This document shows positions 10,905 through 23,452 of a stretch of DNA of 64,000 bases, piece after piece. The notes beneath the pieces were generated by a model. It did not search any database. It saw only the letters and a list, made by a program, of their open reading frames with translations, and had not been told where the DNA came from. The translations under genes were made by a program, and so were the position numbers. Position 1 is the stretch's first letter. Each line of letters opens with the position of its first letter. Source of the stretch: Collybiopsis luxurians FD-317 M1 (Eukaryota > Basidiomycota > Agaricomycetes > Agaricales > Omphalotaceae); contig KN834750.1 in assembly GCA_000827265.1 (NCBI GenBank), positions 1-64,000 on the forward strand, in the 5' to 3' direction.

Positions 10905-12092
10905 TTTCAAGAAGACGACGAGGATGGAGCGGGGGATGTCCTCAAGTATACTACTTGGCGGATGGAGAAAAGATTTGTATCGTATCCCCGCAATTTAAGA
11001 GAGAAAATTTTCATGTTGTACAATTTATGGATTTCCCCTTGTACTCGGCTACAGCGATTGCACAACCTCTATGATGAAGCTAAATTCGATAGATTTAAAG
11101 AAGGTCCATGTTAGTGGATGTACATTTGATGGCGATATTCCGATTTGGAAGTGAGTTTGTTTCCGACCCAAAAACGGAAGTGATATGGGTGGCATGATAT
11201 TCATGGAATATCCGGTAGAATATTTCGGTGAGAACGAGCATGCTGGCTCGAACTAAAATTTGTGTCAGCGTGGAGACAGCCTATGTATAGCATTGATTGT
11301 CGCATAAGAACCAATACTGCAGGAAAATCGAAGAGCCCGTAGGTCCAGGGTACATGGGAAGCAGAGGGAATCAGGAAGGAGAGGCAAGAAGGCAGCACAT
11401 AAGGAGCGAATGAATAGATTTGGCATGATTGGCAGATAAGAATTTGGCAGGATAAAACTAGGCATATTGAGACGCCGATCCCCAATCTGTCCTTGTTCAA
11501 AAAATGTAAGATCGTTTATAGATGCTTTGGGCTGAAACAAGCTTGGAGCTCACCTATAGTTGGCAGTGGCGTCAAACCTTCAAATTGAACCTGTTAAACT
11601 ATCTGCTAGCTGTTGACATTCATATCGAAGAGATACAGCGACTGAAAATGCATGCTAAATTTGGAGGTCAGAATGGGCGCAGGGATTTGTGTGGCTCGGA
11701 CAGAGTGATGAAAGGTAGATGGAAGACAGAGAGACAGAGGAGGACTGAAAATGAAAATGCGTCACCAAGTCTTATAAATGCAACGGCTCTATTGTCTTTT
11801 GGTGTGAGAGCAGCTTCGTCCTGACAGCCGAATACTCTTGATGGCCGTACAGCCGCCTTGGTATGACCAGATGTATACCGGAGAAACTCGTTACGACGTC
11901 AAGTAATAGTTGGAAGGAGAACGTTCCACGAGCATGAAAGCTCTGCGGAGGCATTATGGAAGGCGCATGGATTACCTAATTTTACAGATGCATCTGGGCT
12001 GTCAAAGCGTCCCTTTGCTTCCTGATTAGGAAATATCAATTGCTCAACCGAGTTTGCATTCAATAAGTACGATATGGGCCCAGTCAATGGTT
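10905..12092. other. Non-coding stretch upstream of the receptor
   Basis: Includes the presumed receptor promoter (the first few hundred bases left of 11200) and then AT-rich DNA with only short, unconvincing reading frames. No CaaX-ending pheromone frame was found on either strand by a pattern scan of codons before stops. It merges into the aldo-keto reductase pseudogene. Confidence 0.45.
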
Positions 12093-13700
12093 TTAAGTCG
12101 ATGTATGGGGTCTGACTGGCTCCCAAGCATGATAAAGAGCTTTCAAAACATCGATTGCTGTAGGACGAGGAACCTTCAGCAGAATTCTCATTGCTCGACT
12201 GGATTTCTTCCGCTCGCGCAGAGGTCCTTTTTGCAGATCAATCAAATTCTAAAAGAGACATCAGAGTAGCATCCACTGGAAGTTGTACAGCTAATTATGT
12301 ATCTCTTCCATGTGCTTCAAACTAGATGCTCCTATCAGGACAGAGTCTCTATGTTCACACTTCGTCAAACTGTGATGAGACATCCAACGAAGTGCAATCT
12401 TCCTTGTGGTGAGGGAATTCTCACCGGCCGCAGTTCTTATCAAGTCCATAGCCTTAAAATAGGGCTCGTTCCAGTATCAGGATAGTTTTGAAAAAGAAAC
12501 GAATATCACTCTTAGAGACCAACCTTTTCCTATGAAACTTCACGCATCGAAGAACAGAGTGAAAGCTGAATAAAGAAGGCTGTGAAAACTAGCCTTCTCG
12601 GGATCAAACCTTGATCCTTCTTCGGCTTGACTATCCGGTGAAGGATAATTCCCAGTAAAAAATCTGCCCCCGACTGAAACAAGAACATCAAAATCTTCAT
12701 GAACTAGTCTATCAGTTAAGGTTCGTAAAAAACTCACTTGAATTAAATGCGTAAAAACTGATTCTATATTTACGCAAGCAAAGGAACAACTCCGGCTCTG
12801 CAGGTCGATGGACGGCATTGTATATATCTCTTGGTACACGCTAGGCATGATGTATTATCCATTGGCTTTGCATATACCAACGATTTCAGCAACCTCCCAT
12901 CTATGAGGATGATGGGCGCGGCGTTAGTTCAGCCCTTTGTATATGCCATCCAAGAATTATCCACGCAGGGCTATGAAGTTACTCAATCCAAATCGCTTAA
13001 AGTGACCTTCGCTTTGGATGTCATTGACAGCTTTCATAGTAATCTCGTACGGCGTTGTGCGGTCTGGTGCGTGGAAATACCAAAGTTCAATTTGACTGCG
13101 AATTCTCTCAAGTCTTTATACCTACGGACATTCAGAAGAAAAAAAAAAACTCACCCAGATTGCAAAGCTTTAAGGGATACAAGAATATGCTTTTTAATAT
13201 CCTGAGAGATCAAAAACTCATGTAAGTCGCCTAACACAACGACAATGTGCAATTGCTCCTCGTAGTTGTGGAAATGTCTTCTTCTGTACCGTACACCGGT
13301 TTCGCCCATAGGTCTGCCTAGGGAATATCGTACAGAGCGAAGAAGCGAAGAAGTAATCTATGCGCACGTGTATCACAGAAAGCTTGGTGTGGTGTCTACT
13401 TTGAGTCCTTTTGCCTTCCAGTCAAGTTTTCCCAAGACGACCTCCGCCGATCCTCCACCGTAATATTGAGAAGTAACAACCTGCCCCAATTGACAGCAGA
13501 ATATACATCGTCCGATACCTAAAAGCCAAAGTACTTGCATAGCTCGGTACGGCCATAGGCTCGAAATCCATTCAGGATCTCGTCGATTATCTTCAGATCG
13601 TGGACTTGAACGTTTGCTTTGCCCTTCTCCCCAAAAGGAGCGGTTCCCTGTAGAAGAGGATTATACGATCGAGTATCGAGCTGGCAAGGAGTTGATGATA
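12093..13700 (-). pseudogene. Decayed aldo-keto reductase (AKR7-like)
   Basis: Reading the minus strand in several frames recovers successive blocks of a bacterial/fungal AKR7-type (aflatoxin-aldehyde reductase-like) enzyme in the right order. They are GTAPFGEKGK and VHDLKIIDEIL (about 13660-13560), YGGGSAEVVLGKLDWKAKGL (about 13460-13400), ELWYFHAPDRTTPYE (about 13090-13045), HFKRFGLSNF, WEVAEIVGICKANG (about 12900-12850), YNAVHRPAEPELF, GNYPSPDSQAEEGSRFDPEK (about 12650-12595), YWNEPYFKAMDLIR (about 12480-12440) and DSVLIGASSLKHMEEI (about 12345-12300). Lesions include a TAA directly after KANG, a frame change just before YNAVHR, and stops after HMEEIHN. The conserved FHAPDR active-site neighbourhood survives. 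The gene is therefore inactive but clearly once coding, with several introns. Confidence 0.85.
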
Positions 13701-14660
13701 TACCAGAGCGACATTGAGTTCGCTTTTCCGAACTGGTAGAACGGAATCCATAATGGTCTGTGTTCGGCAGATAGCCGATGCTAAACTTATGACCATTTAT
13801 ACTCGAAGGGGCGGGAATCCTGCCCATGTACCTAACTATTATCAATCACCTTGGTGGTCAATGTACCCAGTGTATCGCTCAAGAAGACGCCTATCTATTG
13901 AACACTTCCAGAGGGTTCTGGTATCTCTTCTATTCACCAGTGCCAAAGACGGGAGAAGACCTTGTGCATAGCTCGGACTTTAGGATAAATAGCCTTTCCA
14001 AATTACTCCAGTTACGCTCTGAGGTAAGTTTCCTTTTGATCTATCTTTGGAAAAGTAAGATGAATTTAAACGAGTACAGACTTGAGAGATAACCGATAAA
14101 GAGTAGAGGAGCAAATCCACTTTCCCAGCTCACGCTCGTTACTTGGCTAGCTGATGCCTGTGTACGCTGTCCGCGGAGGTTTACAGTCATGACAGACTCG
14201 GACACCCAGCAGGCATAACATCCGACAGGCAGAATGCTCGTATGTGCGTGTATGCATGATGGAGGCTCACCGGCCCCGAGCAGTGCATCCGATAGATACA
14301 GGACCAGCTAACGGAGCTTGCATCACTTTGCAGGACCATCGGAATGAAATTTGTAGGCAATTTGAAGGAGCTCAATTTGATGCACGCATACATCGTGTTT
14401 TGTAGTGCTCTTTGCTACGGAAATGTATTTTCTTTCAGCTACCAATGAAGGATCCGGTTGTTTCTAATTACTGGCAATTTTAGACTGTAATAAAACCGTT
14501 GTAAGCGATGCTGAGGGAGACTATCTAATTTGGAACAGTGACACGAAGAATCCATGAGGATGAGAATGTAGGCGTCATTTGAGACACGTGGTAAAACTTG
14601 ATATATTCTCCACTGCCAGTGTTCCACTGCACTACTCAGCGGCCACCTTCCCTTTCAAAA
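13701..14660. other. Intergenic, no gene recognised
   Basis: Only short reading frames without recognisable domains occur here. The left part may carry the degraded 5' end of the aldo-keto reductase pseudogene; the right end is the promoter of the VAP gene. No repeat or RNA gene was recognised. Confidence 0.45.
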
Positions 14661-15910
14661 ATGTCTGTATATCTAAATCCCAGCAATTCCCTTGGATTTA
14701 ACCGTACGTCTTCCTCATCATCGCCTCCTAACTTCCGTGATAACCTTCATGCCCAGGTCCACTTACTACCCTTGTCAAGAAGGCCCTAACCATATCCAAT
14801 CCCCATGCTCAGCCCATAGCCTTCAAAGTTAAAACAACTGCTCCAAAGGTCTATAATCATTCCCAGTGAAAAAATTCACAAAATTCTAATCTCGTTGGCT
14901 TTAGTTGTACTGCGTACGACCGAATTCGGGCAGGATAGAGCCAGGAACGAGCGTCGAGGTCTCCGGTGCGTCGTCAGCTCTTCATCAACCAAAAATGCTG
15001 CTAACCATCTCCCTCCAGTCATGCTTCAGCCTCTTAAGGAAGAGCCCCCGATGAATGCGAAGTGCAAGGACAAATTTTTAATCCAGAGTACTTTCTTAAC
15101 TCCCGAGAAAGAACAAAAATCTCTGCAGGATGTGGTTCGTTTATTCCATCTCAATTCCTTGGAAATATAGTCAACATAATTAATTTTCGCAGTGGTCAGT
15201 TCCAGAGGGCAATACGGACGAAGCCAACAAGGTACATCAGCAGAAACTAAAGGTCGTGTATCTGCCTCCTGAGGGTCAGGCACTGGAAGAAGAGGACGAG
15301 AACATGGGCAACCAAAGCTCCTTAATGCCCGATTCGGTGCGTCATTAACTCTAAATTCACTTTCCCTGCTGACCGAAATCTACAGCGACAGTTTGGCACT
15401 GTCCGACAACATCCTGCAGGAAATGGACACGACCTCCCTGAATTTTCCCAAGATGCTGAGCCAAGTACAACATATCCTCAAGAGGAAGAGATACACCATG
15501 ACGCCCCAGAGGAGGCTCCTATTCCTCCCATCTCCGTCTTTGTTCAGCCTCCTCAGGCAACGCCACCCTCGGAAGATATCCAAGAGCCTACCCCGGCCCC
15601 GGCCCCGGCTCCGCCTGTTCCTGCTCCCATTGCCCATCCGGTGTCCATTCCTCCTCCGCCACCTCCCGATCTATCCGAGGAGCTTATGGTCGCTCGGGCA
15701 GAGATTGAGAGACTCAGGTCCCTGTTGGCGGCTGCTGCACCTCCACCAGAGCTTCGAAAACGATCGAGGAGGATGTCGGACGAAACTCTTGCTCCAAGTG
15801 ATGTCGGCACCATGATAGAAGAACCACCAATGTCTCAAGAAGGTGTTCCGCTGCAAGTCGTGGTCATCATAGCCTTGGGAGTGTTCATAATGACCTATCT
15901 CTTCTTCTAA
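14661..15910 (+). CDS. VAP/Scs2-type MSP-domain protein
   Basis: A tail-anchored ER protein that tethers lipid-transfer proteins and other partners carrying FFAT motifs at membrane contact sites. Proposed exons are 14661-14703, 14757-14848, 14905-14965, 15019-15134, 15193-15336 and 15386-15910, all frame-consistent, giving 326 residues. The MSP domain fills residues 1-125: MSVYLNPSNSLGF, then KKALTISNPHAQPIAFKVKT (the first strands) and YCVRPNSGRIEPG, then KDKFLIQS. A Pro/Glu-rich linker follows, with an alternating Ala-Pro run near 15590-15660. A short coiled coil (LSEELMVARAEIERLRSLL) precedes a C-terminal membrane anchor (VVVIIALGVFIMTYLFF). This order is the standard VAP layout. It is longer than yeast Scs2 because of the linker. 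Confidence 0.9.
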
Positions 15911-16153
15911 TTCTTACCTATACTTTCTCGTTTTGCGCTATCATAATTCGCCTTTTTTTTCTTTTGGAAAACGGTATGGAGGTTTTTCTTTTATACACCA
16001 ACCTCTGTTGTCTGTTCGCACCTCTACTTGATCATACATACATAGCTCGGTTCTCATTCGCTCCTTGCATTCTTTTGATTTGAATTCTGCTTAACATATT
16101 TATACTTTAACAACAAGGATATGTCATTTTACTTCTACGGTCTTTAAACAAAC

Positions 16154-17652
16154 TCAGAGTGGGTTGCTGGCGGTCTCTAGTTGAGACTGGAGCGTCGTGG
16201 CTACTAATTTGTGAACTGCCTGTGTAGGGTGACCAGAATCTGCAGCGGCAAGCTTGAGATAACTGAGGTAAATTAGCAAAACCAGCACTTACTGTACCAA
16301 AAGAATCCTTCGGGGTCCGCGCAGGTGCAAAAGCTAACCACAAGGGCGATGTAAGGGTCCAGTAATCCGACGTCACTGACAATTCTCACCTTGTGATGTT
16401 CGTGAATCCAAACTCTGCCGCGTTATCTAGAATATTGCTAAAAACGGCATTGGCATCGAAATTTATCACAGTGGCATCTATGTGTAGGTCAAACACCATG
16501 AGCATGGGCGGCGATGAACACCATGCAATCGTACTCACCGGGGTTTTGTGTTGCAAATGCTGCACTATGGTTAGAAAGCGCGTCGTTAAACATGACGATA
16601 TGATCTTTGTACACCGCTGCGCTCGTCGGGTTTCCGACGCTAGATGGATTACGATCTTCGGGAGGGACGTTGATGAATACGTGTTTTGTAAGTCCGTTAT
16701 CGAAAGCCATTTGCTGGACAACTACGATTATAGATTGGATTCGCGACCATCAAGAAAGACTTGCCACAGCGTTAAAATACGATGTCATTTCTGTTTCCCA
16801 GAACGAAGCAAAGTCGGTGATCTGAGAAAGAACCAGACTGAAACTTTTTCTCGACCGTAAGGTTGAGTGAGGTCTCACCGACGCATTATTGAGAGTATCC
16901 CCTGTTTAGGCCATCAACATTGGGCAAAAAATACGCAGAGTTGTTTTACCTGTATCGTTTATCCCAATCCACCAGAATGTCAATGTTTCATTATCAGGAT
17001 GAGGGAGGACATCCGCCGCAAACTCGGCCCATTGAGCTACTTGCTCAACAAGTGAAGTAGTGTAGTTGTGGTGTCGGGGAAGACTAGTGCTACTGCTTCA
17101 GAACAGTTCATCAGGCACTATGACACAACTAACAGGGCAGCATCGATATCGGAGCCGGCAAAAGCGAAATTCCACAGCTGTTTCTCGCACCGGGTAGGAC
17201 TTCCACCGAAACAGCCTGTGAGAAATTCTATCTAAAGTGTGGCGTCGGGTTACTGGATAATAACCAAGAGCGTAGGTGAACCCACCCAGTTCGAGCCCTC
17301 AGAGCTGGTCTATTTGGACGAGAAGAGAGAACATGTTGGCAACTGCAAGAGCTTTGATCAGAGATAACTTCATACATTTTTCGGAATGATTTCATCGGAC
17401 AAGATTTGGGCGGGAGTGAAAGCAAGATCGAGTACATCTCCGATGAAACTGCGGGCACGCTAAATTATGCTCCAGGCCAGTTGGGATGAGACGAACTCAC
17501 CTGAAATTGGGAAATCCGAGAGTACCTTGGACAAATGTGTAGGAATCTCCAAAGGCATAGACATATTTCGTTGAGTTCCAATCAAACGACGATGCAGCCG
17601 CGCTGGAAGCTAGAAATAGCTGGATAAGGGATGAAATTGGGATAAGTAGCAT
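16154..17652 (-). CDS. Secreted GDSL esterase (carbohydrate esterase CE16-like)
   Basis: An extracellular SGNH-fold hydrolase, likely removing acetyl groups from plant cell-wall oligosaccharides. The ATG at 17652 begins a signal peptide (MLLIPISSLIQLFLASSAAA). The nucleophile block YVYAFGDSYTFVQGT follows at once. After an intron come FIGDVLDLAFTPAQILSDEI, SNWV...FLTGCFGGSPTRC and LWNFAFAGSDID (the oxyanion Gly region). Then TLTFWWIGINDT gives the oxyanion Asn block. Near the end FFWYS and, across an intron, DSGHPTQAVHKLV supply the catalytic Asp and His. The gene has about six introns and encodes roughly 310-330 residues, typical for the family. Substrate choice within SGNH esterases cannot be fixed from sequence alone. 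Confidence 0.85.
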
Positions 17653-18338
17653 GGTTGGGAGGTTTGAAGCAAGCCATGAGTTTTTTTTTATACTCGAATG
17701 GTAGGTCACTGTACAGGGAGAGGGTACAGGGACGGAAAGCAGCTGACTTCCGACGGACCGTACCGTCTTGAAAACTCGACCCGGGCGCACCGAGCGCAGA
17801 CGGTGTGAAGCGCCTAAAAAAAAAAATTACGTAAGAAATAAGAAGACTTTACATAAGATAGAGTTTACCCGCAACCACCAATGTCACGTGATACAACGAA
17901 ACACTATCTACAACTCGATGCTTTCGAAAATCAAAAATCAGGCTCAGAGGATCTTTGCAGAGGGTCTTTTTAAGAGTTCCTCAGAGCCGGATTTTTAATT
18001 TTCGAAAAATTCGAGTTGTAGATAGCATTTTATTTTGACTGACACCACGTGATGTAGCTGGTTGCGGGTCAACTCTACCTTAATTATTTGGGCGCATCAC
18101 AGTGAGTTGGGGTATACACAAAAATCTTGTCATTACTACTACGTGTAGCGAACGAATGTCTATGAGTATGTACCTACGCACTAAGTTGGGATAGTAAAAG
18201 GTATCTATAATAGAGTAGCAACCAGCAATATAATGGTACAATCTAAACACCCTCAAAATTAAATTCCACCTTTTAGTAGCCCGATATCCTTGTAGCGCGT
18301 AATAAGAAAAGCAATGCTTAAATCATGACGGAATAACT
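17653..18338. other. Intergenic carrying a foldback element
   Basis: This spacer contains the esterase promoter (right of 17652), the long inverted repeat at 17855-18082 listed separately, and about 250 bp of AT-rich DNA at the 3' end of the ABC transporter gene. No reading frame of interest is present. Confidence 0.6.
17855..18082. mobile_element. Foldback / MITE-like inverted repeat
   Basis: The left arm (17855-17950) and right arm (17979-18082) are imperfect reverse complements over about 95-104 bp, separated by only 28 bp. The outer ends read tagagtttacccgcaacca and, inverted, tagagttgacccgcaacca. An inner block (ctatctacaactcga) is identical in both arms. There is no coding capacity, so this would be a non-autonomous element of the MITE/foldback type. 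A TA flanks both ends, compatible with but not proof of a Tc1/mariner-style insertion. Each arm carries one CACGTG hexamer (17885-17890 and 18046-18051). Confidence 0.8.
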
Positions 18339-21300
18339 TTAATCCCTCCTGCTAAGGGCTTGCAACTGAACAAATTCGTAATAGTCTCCCTTTAGTGCTA
18401 GGAGCTGGTCGTGAGTTCCGGCTTCGCTGACGGCACCTTCCTTGATGAAGTAGCTGAGGAGAGATGATGATGAATTGCAGTCGTAGCCAAAAGAAAACAT
18501 GAAGCTTACATTCGGTCGGCATTTTGAATCGTCGATAGACGGTGGGCGATGGCGATGGTGGTCCGGCCTTTGGCAGCTTGATCGAGGGCCGCTTGTACAA
18601 CCTTCTCCGAGTTGGAATCTAGCGCGGAGGTGGCTTCATCGAGCAAAAGGACCTTGGGATTCCTCAAAAGAGCACGAGCAATTGCGATTCGTTGCTTCTG
18701 TCCGCCCGAGAGTTGGCTTCCCTTTCCGCCTACTTCCGTGTCAAATCCACTGCAAAAAAGAGCATAGTCAGAAGATCGCCATGCAAATCATTCTTTATAA
18801 CAATACGCACTCGGGTAACGACTCGATGAATTCCAAAATATTTGACTTGCGACACGCATCTTCAATTTCCTCCTGAGTTACTTCATCTTGGGGCTTTGTG
18901 GCGCCCAAGAGAATATTGAACCGGACCGTTCCAGCATACAGCGTGGGCTCTTGTGAGACCAACGAGATTGCCTTGCGGTAGGAGCTGACGTTCAGGTCGG
19001 ATATTTTCTCTCCGTCGAGCTATAAAAAAGTCAATACAAAATTTAGTACCACAGTGAACACCCTAACTCACGTAAATATTGCCAGCCAGTGGATCATAGA
19101 ACCGTTCGATCATTTGAATACTATACATGCCGAATTCAGAATTGCTAGACAATGCCAGGACAAATATTACTCACACAGTCGATTTCCCGCATCCAGACTG
19201 GCCAACCAATGCGACGAACGTTCCAGGCTCAATTTGAAGGTTCAGATCACGAAGAACACGAACACCAGGTCGGGTGGGATACCTAAAGTGAACGTTTTCG
19301 AAGCGAAGCTGGCCAGTCACTTGCGCCGGGTCGATGTGTTTACCTTCCGTGGAATCAGCATCGATTTCTGGCATAGAGTCCAGAAGCTTGATGATGTCGG
19401 TGGCAGCACCTTTGGCCGAAGACATATCAGGCACGAAGGAAAACACGTTTCCGGCCTGGATGGCGGCGAAAGTTCCGCACATGAGGCCGACGAAAAATTG
19501 GAAAGTACTGAACTCAAGCGTGGATACCAATCTGGAACCATACCAGAAGACAAGCGAAATCACGAAAAAGACCATAGACTGCGAAATGGCATAGAGACCA
19601 TTGCTAAAGATGGCGGTACGGTTAGACTTGCGCAGAGGCTCTTCCAAGCTTTCGCTATACAACCGGCAGCAATCTTCCTCCCTTGTCAAGGCAGCAACGG
19701 TGCGAATAGATGCAGCAGCTTCACAGGCAAGTTGGGCAGATGACGCATGTTCTTTCTTGTTCTTTTGATCCTTCAGGACGACGACGCGCAATCGGATGTA
19801 GCCGGTGGTGACTAAAACAGGCATACACGCTGAACTTGATTAGTATGGTGAAAATTGGGTAAAATATATAGCTTACCAATACCAACAAGACCGAGTTTCC
19901 ATGCGAAAATGAGACTGACTATAGCTCCTCCAATGAGAGTAGAGGCGCTTTGAACAAGGCTAGATGAAAGCACGTTAATTGAAAAGACAAATTATTGCAC
20001 AAGGCAAACATACGCTCCGAGGGTGACTCCAGCCAGCCCATTCACTTTTTGAGGGTTGTCGCTGAGATCAGAAACTAAGCCACCAGTACTGTGCTCGTCC
20101 CTATCAAAGAACTCAACTATAAAGGGAAAGATTAGAGATGAGATAAAAGACACATGAAAAGCACCGACTGTCTTGTCTGAGAACAGCTCGGAAGCTAAGA
20201 GTTCTCAGTTTGGCGGTCAAGTTGGCAGCAGACGCAGCAAAGTTGTAGTTTTGCAGCCCAATAGCAAAGGAAGAGACAATGGCAATAATGAAGAACCAGA
20301 GCGCATTACGATCACCGGAAACTCGTCGAGCATGACCTTCCAATGCGAAGCCATTAATTCCCTTGGCTAGAGAGTGCGGTTATCAGATGTCGGCAAATAT
20401 TGACGCGACACATTCACGTACCGTAAACGATACCGTAAGCAGGGAAAACCAATCCAGTGACGACAGCGGCGCATCCTCCGACCAAGTACTTCTTCCAACT
20501 GGAGGCATTGATGCGTCCCATCCTTCGGAAAAGGTAAAGGAGGCCGTAATCAGTACGCTCTGCCACTGCGTCCTTCTGCTTCTGTTCAATAATTTCACTA
20601 GCGAGAGAACGACCAGTGTTTTTGCGTCCGAGAGGAATCTCTTCCAAAGCAGCTTTTTCCATATCCTGCGGAGCCTCTTCTCCATCTTCAGTAGCTTCCG
20701 TGACCTCCGCAGCCTCGCGCAGCTTCTGAGACTGAACAAGTTTGGCATAAGGACCGGTCTCATTGGCGACGAGTTCGTTGTGGGTGCCCATTTCCAATAC
20801 GACTCCATCTTGGAAAGAATTGTCAAGCGGGAAAGCTTTGATTAACTAGATACCCTCACCTCCCATCACAAAGATAACATCAGCGTCTCTGATCGTTGAA
20901 AGTCGATGTGCGATTGTAATGGTGGTACGTCCTGCAGGAATGTGGTTCAATCATGAAATACAGTTTGAAAAACCAACCAACTTACCAGCAGCAGCTTTGT
21001 CGAGAGCATCCTGAACAATACCTTCACTCTGAGTATCCAGAGCACTAGTAGCTTCGTCTAGCAGTAGCACACGGGGATCGGAAACGATCGCTCGGGCAAT
21101 GGCAATTCTCTGCTTCTGACCTAGAATAGCAAATATTTATGTGAGATTGAACTCAAAAATCCCGTAGGCAAAGGGCGCACCTCCCGAAAGGTTAATGCCT
21201 CTCTCTGATAACATCGTATCATAGCCAAGAGGGAGCTTGGAGATGAAACCATCGGCATTGGACTTGATACAAGCATCCTTGATCATAGCAAGTTTTTCTT

Positions 21301-23452
21301 CCTCACTGGCATGCTCGTATTTCGTTCCGATGAGACCGTGAGCGACGTTTTGCTTGACGGTGGTAGCGAACAGCGTGGGCTCTTGTGACACTAGCCCGAT
21401 TTGAGTACGGAGCCATTTGAGATTGAGTGTCTTGATGTCACGCCCGTCAAGTTTGACTACACCAGAAAGGGGATCATAAAATCGTTCGACGAGTGAGATA
21501 ACTGTGGATTTTCCTGATCCGGAAGCACCAACAAGGGCTGCAGTTTTTCCGGCGCGGAAATTTAATGACAGATCCTTTACAACAGTTACGCCAGGACGGG
21601 AAGGGTATGCAAATTTGATGTTTTCGAGCGTGATCTCTCCCTCGACGTGGTCTGGCTTCAATCCAGAGGGATCCGAAGAATCGATTTCGGGCACACGATC
21701 AATGGTCGCAAACAGCTTGGCTGCAGCACCTCTACCATGAGTAATGGCTACGTAAAGCGTCATTCAGTTCAAAACATATTACCTGTCGGATGGAATAACT
21801 TACCTTGCATTTCCGGAGCCAGCATAGCTAGCGAGAATGAACCGATGAGAATGGCCATGAATACATTGATAACCTGACCAGCGTCCGCTGTGAGAGACCG
21901 TCAGAGTCTGAAGGCCTCTAAACAAACAGTATGCTTACCAAGATTCTCATTTATAAGCGTCGTCCCGAAACTAAAAGCTATCGGGAGTTTAGTGTTAGAG
22001 ATTTGGTAGTGTAGTAGATTATGTGCAAGGACATACCCAATCCGTACGAAGAATAGATGATGAAAAAGAATACCGCGAGACCTATCAACGATACAGATTC
22101 TTAGCTCGGTCGAAGGATTTATCAAAGCAGCTGCTTACCTCCGCCGTGAAACACTGCAGCCTTGGAATCAACCTGTTCGGATTTTTCGATATGCGTGTCA
22201 TACAGTTTCGAAAGGATCGACTGAGTTCCGAAGGCTTGGGCAGTACGAACTGTAGAAATGACTTCTTCTGCAAGGGTTCCACCTTCTGCGACTGCCTTCA
22301 GAGACATCCTGGATGAGGTGTCAAAACCGATTGATGAATCAGGTATCTGTGATACGTACTGCATGTATTTCGAAACAAATTTGTTCATTACTGCGCCCGC
22401 CATTCCTATGCAAGGTAGAATTGAAGACATAGCACTATGATCTCTGAGTGACATTTCTAAAGCATGCAGGCGAACAGGCAGACTTACAGTGCAAGCCGCC
22501 AGTTACGAGCGTATGCGAGGATGAAACCAGTGAAAAAGGCCCCTAGGAAATTGACCACTAATGCGACTTTTTCTGACATGCCTTGCTGAACGAGATCTGT
22601 ACACAATCAGACGTCAAAAAATGAACGAGTCCCAGTAGATGTTAGGCTCACGGGTATCCGTTTGAATACGGGTTGCAACTTCACCAGCGCCTACTTTGTC
22701 AAAAAACTGGATATCTTGACGCAGAATAGCTTGGAGATAGTTTTCTCGAATGCGCTTTGCGTTGATCTCTCCAGTATATGTCCAAACGTACATGTAGATG
22801 TAAGTACACACGAACATGCCAATACCTAGAAAGATAGCACTTTGCTAAGAGGAGATAGTGACAAGGTGCATGATTCCACTAACCGATGATTGTCAGATAC
22901 AACGCATCCTTGGAGGCCTCATGTCGAAAGTCGGAAGCGACACCAGAGAATGTCTGGCTAGCTTGGTTTGCCACCGTCTGATCACTACTATGCAAGTTGT
23001 TGACCACCGTTTGAAACCCCACGAACGCCAGGGTCAATTTACCAAAGAGGAGCGACATCAGGGGCTATAAATCATGCCAAATTAGTAACAAATCGCAATT
23101 CGCAAAAAGATTTTGTACTTGAGCAGCACCAGCAGCGGCCGCACATATTAAGCCAATAAAGTCCATGAAGAGCTCCATGCGTGTTGAAAATCTGTAGATA
23201 GCAGTGTGCCTGAGTATACAAATACTTACAAGGGGATAAAAAAAATTCGCACCTAAACAACTCCGTGAATCCAGAGGGTTGAAGTTCAGCTTCTGCAGGC
23301 TTGGTGACCAGAGAGACATCTGTACTAGAATCTTTCTCGTCGTGGTCGGCATCCTTGGGCTGAGCCTTGGACTTTTGCCAGAAGAACCGTCTCTTCTCTG
23401 ACTGATTAAGAGTGATTTTCTCGTCTGCGCTACTTGGTCGAGAATCCGACAT
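18339..23452 (-). CDS. Full-size ABCB (MDR/Pmd1/Ste6-type) transporter
   Basis: An ATP-driven exporter with the layout (six TM helices-NBD) twice, about 1,300 residues in many exons. The start is [12 protein letters not shown] at 23452, followed by a charged cytosolic lead of about 110 residues. The first membrane domain runs to about 21770, including [19 protein letters not shown]. The first NBD has Walker [10 protein letters not shown] (about 21530-21505), the Q-loop VSQEPTLFA and LSGG at about 21190-21180, with [12 protein letters not shown] after an intron. A Glu-rich linker (20700-20640) and the second membrane domain follow. The second NBD has GQSGCGKST at about 19205-19172, [21 protein letters not shown] (about 18715-18680) and [12 protein letters not shown]. 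It is most like leptomycin/multidrug exporters. An a-factor-type pheromone exporter (Ste6) belongs to the same subfamily and cannot be excluded. Confidence 0.92.

Noticed and set aside
11265..11540. Short minus-strand frame as a pheromone precursor
   Set aside because: It is Cys-containing but has no CaaX end and no acidic leader pattern.
13714..13971. Short frame ending in PCA as a CaaX peptide
   Set aside because: The Cys is two residues from the end, not four, and the rest overlaps decayed DNA.
14105..14600. Remnant of another gene between the pseudogene and the VAP gene
   Set aside because: I could find no ordered blocks of any family in any frame.
19054..19743. 229-residue plus-strand frame
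   Set aside because: It is antisense to the second nucleotide-binding half of the ABC transporter and is explained by that gene.
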